The translations under genes and the position numbers were made by a program. This document shows positions 39,435 through 41,235 of a DNA stretch of 41,235 bases, in pieces. The stretch is from a bacterium (GTDB lineage Bacteria; Methylomirabilota; Methylomirabilia; Methylomirabilales; 2-02-FULL-66-22): positions 1 through 41,235 of the forward strand of contig JAKPQH010000124.1 of assembly GCA_029580855.1 (NCBI GenBank), read 5' to 3'. Positions within the stretch are counted from its first letter, which is position 1. Each line of letters opens with the position of its first letter. The notes beneath the pieces are model-generated. The model made no database searches. It was not told where the DNA came from and saw only the letters and a program-made list of their open reading frames with translations.

Positions 39435-39970
39435 TGGACATTCGCTGCTGGGTGGCCATCGGGATGGTGTGGTTGAGCCTTGTCCCCGCGTCCGCGCAGA
39501 TACGCCGGGCCGATTTTGTCACGTTGATCGGTGATACCGACGACGCCATGCGTCTGGCCAAGCTGATCAAGGACAATTTCTGGGTGGACCCCGCGGCTCG
39601 TCGCGCGGTTGCCGCGGCGCGGGAGGCGGTGATCCAGGGCTGGCTGGAGGACAAGCCGTCGGCGGATCTCACCGAGCAGGAGCGCGCGATCATTCGCAAT
39701 CCCGAGTACTTCGATCGCGCCGTGTTCACCGCCGTGAACGTTGTCTTTTCGGGTTCGCCGGTGACGCTCGCGCTGGAATGGGACGTCCCGCCGCGCTTCT
39801 GGCCGCGGCTGGGGGCGGCCATCATGCCAGTGGCAAACCGTGTGGGGCGCGAGGCGGTCGCCTTCGGGCGGAAGTCGGTCCGTTTGGTGGTCAGGTTGCA
39901 GGGGGCCGAGGTCTACCGGATCAACGCGGACACGGACGGCAGCATCACGATCGTTTTTCAGTATGAGTGA
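39434..39970 (+). CDS. Exported protein of unknown function
   Basis: A 178-aa protein with a clear signal peptide (WVAIGMVWLSLVPASAQ at about 6-22, cut after ASA). The mature part has ADFVTLIGDTDDAMRLAKLIKDNF and the WVDPAARRAVAAAREAV helix, then a conserved-looking SPVTLALEWDVPPRFWPRLG and a C-terminal beta region ending SITIVFQYE. No lipobox and no further membrane helix, so it is periplasmic or secreted. I do not recognise the family. It is coupled to the 40-aa peptide gene. Confidence 0.68.
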   Translation: MDIRCWVAIGMVWLSLVPASAQIRRADFVTLIGDTDDAMRLAKLIKDNFWVDPAARRAVAAAREAVIQGWLEDKPSADLTEQERAIIRNPEYFDRAVFTAVNVVFSGSPVTLALEWDVPPRFWPRLGAAIMPVANRVGREAVAFGRKSVRLVVRLQGAEVYRINADTDGSITIVFQYE

Positions 39971-39993
39971 GGCGGAAGGCGGAGGAGAGTCCA

Positions 39994-40428
39994 TTGTCCA
40001 GTCAGCCCGAGTTGCCTGTGCGTTCCGATTTCCATTTCTGGTGGCCGGTCAATGTGCGGTGGGGCGATATGGACGCCATGGGCCACGTGAACAACAGCGT
40101 CTATTTTCAGTATCTGGAGTGTGCCAGAGTGGGCTATTTTGAGGCCGCGGGCTGGGACAGCCGCGACACATCGGCCACGCGGCAGGGGCCGGTTGTGGTC
40201 ACCCAGACGTTCAACTACCGGCGGCAGCTTCACTATCCGGCGGACGTCGAAGTGGGCGTCGCCTGCACCGAGATCCGCCGGCGAAGTTTCGTCCTCGCCT
40301 ACGGCCTGTTCGATAAAGCAAACGATCGGCTCATCGGAGATGGGACCAGCGTCCTCGTGTGGCTGGACTACGCAGCCGGGCGCGCCCTGGACATCCCGCC
40401 CGCCGTCCGCGCGCACCTGGCTGCCTAG
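39994..40428 (+). CDS. 4-hydroxybenzoyl-CoA thioesterase-family (hotdog) protein
   Basis: A 144-aa hotdog-fold acyl-CoA thioesterase. The catalytic motif is VRWGDMDAMGHVNNSVYFQY at about 21-40, with D27 matching the second Asp of the family motif. TQTFNYRRQLHYPADVEVGV follows near 70-90. The TTG at 39994 is chosen as start because GGAGGAG (39981-39987) lies 6 nt upstream. The frame stays open to a GTG at 39967 that would overlap the previous gene. Substrate is unknown; relatives act on medium- or aromatic acyl-CoA esters. Confidence 0.85.
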   Translation: MSSQPELPVRSDFHFWWPVNVRWGDMDAMGHVNNSVYFQYLECARVGYFEAAGWDSRDTSATRQGPVVVTQTFNYRRQLHYPADVEVGVACTEIRRRSFVLAYGLFDKANDRLIGDGTSVLVWLDYAAGRALDIPPAVRAHLAA

Positions 40429-40527
40429 TGGCTGGCGGGTTCGGGGCGAACGGTCCGGGCGTCGTCGCGGTGCGGTCCACGGCGGGAACACGGTGCACTG
40501 TGCGGCGTCTGTGGTTGCACTGGTCTT

Positions 40528-41235
40528 CTATGCGAACGGCGCGGGATGACCGAGGAGTCTCTCGTACGCCTCCAGATACTTGGCGCGGGTCTTTTCCACG
40601 ATCTCCGCCGGCAATTTCGGCGGGGGCGGCTGCTGCGGCCACCGGATGGCCAGCAGGTAGTCGCGCAGGAATTGCTTGTCGAAAGACGGCTGGGGACCGC
40701 CGGGGGCATAGGCGTCCCGCGGCCAGAAACGCGACGAGTCCGGGGTGAGCACTTCGTCCACCAGCATGACCGTGTCACCGACCAAGCCGAACTCGAATTT
40801 GGTGTCCGCCAGGATGATGCCGCGCGCCTCCGCGATGTCGTGCGCGCGGCGGTACACGGCAAGGCTCAGCGCGCGGAGCCGCTCGGCCAGCCCGCCTCCC
40901 AGATCGCGGACCATCCGGTCGAACGGCACGTTCTGATCGTGGGTGCCCGCCTCTTCCTTGGTGGCCGGGGTGAAGATCGGCTCGGCCAGGCGGTCGGATT
41001 CGACGAGACCGCGCGGAAGCCGGATGCCGCAGACACTCCCCTGTTCCCGATACTCCTTCCAGCCGGAGCCGCTGAGGTAGCCGCGAACCACGCACTCGAA
41101 GGGGACGACGCGCGTCTTGGTGACGTACATGGACCGATCGCGCAGGACGTCGGCGTGGGGCCGGCAGGCGGCGGGGAACTGCCGGACGTCGGTGGACCGG
41201 AGGTGGGTCGGGGCCAGATCGCCGATGCGCTCGAA
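40528..41235 (-). CDS. purC: SAICAR synthase (purine biosynthesis), 5' end outside the window
   Basis: Ligates aspartate to CAIR in purine synthesis. The visible 235 residues run from FERIGDLAPTHLRSTDVRQF at the window edge, through RSMYVTKTRVVPFECVVRGYL and SGSGWKEY, to FEFGLVGDTVMLVDEVLTPDSS and RFWPRDAY. These are the standard ATP- and substrate-binding blocks. The C-terminal ALSLAVYRRAHDIAEARGIIL and the PQPSFDKQFLRDYL end are also usual. The frame is open to the last base, and roughly the N-terminal 55-60 residues are missing. It is convergent with the thioesterase gene. Confidence 0.95.
   Translation of the reverse strand, partial: FERIGDLAPTHLRSTDVRQFPAACRPHADVLRDRSMYVTKTRVVPFECVVRGYLSGSGWKEYREQGSVCGIRLPRGLVESDRLAEPIFTPATKEEAGTHDQNVPFDRMVRDLGGGLAERLRALSLAVYRRAHDIAEARGIILADTKFEFGLVGDTVMLVDEVLTPDSSRFWPRDAYAPGGPQPSFDKQFLRDYLLAIRWPQQPPPPKLPAEIVEKTRAKYLEAYERLLGHPAPFA

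Overview
This window is a very GC-rich stretch of bacterial chromosome with tightly packed genes, many 4-bp start/stop overlaps and GTG/TTG starts. Gene content is mostly core metabolism: rnpB, the glycine cleavage system with a split P protein, holA, gpsA and purC. It also carries a UXX-star-type selenoprotein, archease, PAC2 and DUF123 proteins. This mix would suit an uncultivated Methylomirabilota/Rokubacteria-like or deltaproteobacterial-grade lineage. That placement is an impression from gene style, not a phylogeny.

Layout. 1-5.7 kb: 3' part of the RNase P RNA, a KduI isomerase, a divergent iron-sulfur flavoprotein and lipoprotein pair, a zinc-ribbon protein, a PAC2 protein, a YggS-type PLP protein and a small transaldolase/F6P aldolase. 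5.7-8.6 kb (minus strand): a dGTPase-like HD phosphohydrolase behind a 459-aa protein of unknown function. 8.7-11.8 kb: a cupredoxin-like lipoprotein, an RNase D-type exonuclease with HRDC domains, and an enlarged holA. 11.9-16.5 kb: gcvT-gcvH-gcvPA-gcvPB behind a recognisable promoter. 16.9-18.1 kb: an enolase-superfamily gene broken by a 43-bp fold-back insertion. 18.9-23.6 kb: two convergent phosphorus-uptake modules (phnD-phnC-phnE on plus, DUF47-pit on minus) separated by a large hairpin repeat. 24-25 kb: a complete RAYT/IS200-like element with matching inverted ends.

25.2-30.5 kb: an ECF sigma factor, zinc-finger anti-sigma factor and Spy/CpxP-like protein, followed by a MacA/MacB-type tripartite ABC exporter set; this looks like an envelope-stress and export block. 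30.5-34.98 kb: archease, a selenoprotein whose Sec codon (TGA at 31135-31137) hides it from ordinary ORF calling, a small helical protein overlapping gpsA, a PanE-type reductase and a DRG-family GTPase with a TGS domain. 35-41.2 kb: a DUF123 GIY-YIG-like protein, a Cys-rich small protein, an AmrS-like radical SAM protein, a flavoprotein, a divergent Nudix hydrolase, a 40-aa basic peptide coupled to an exported protein, a 4HBT thioesterase, and the 3' part of purC running off the window end on the minus strand.

The strongest points of interest are the UGA-encoded selenoprotein with a candidate bacterial SECIS hairpin, the template-switch-like lesion in the enolase-superfamily gene, and families of quasi-palindromic intergenic repeats. 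I see no CRISPR array, tRNA or rRNA, and no obviously novel multi-gene defence system.
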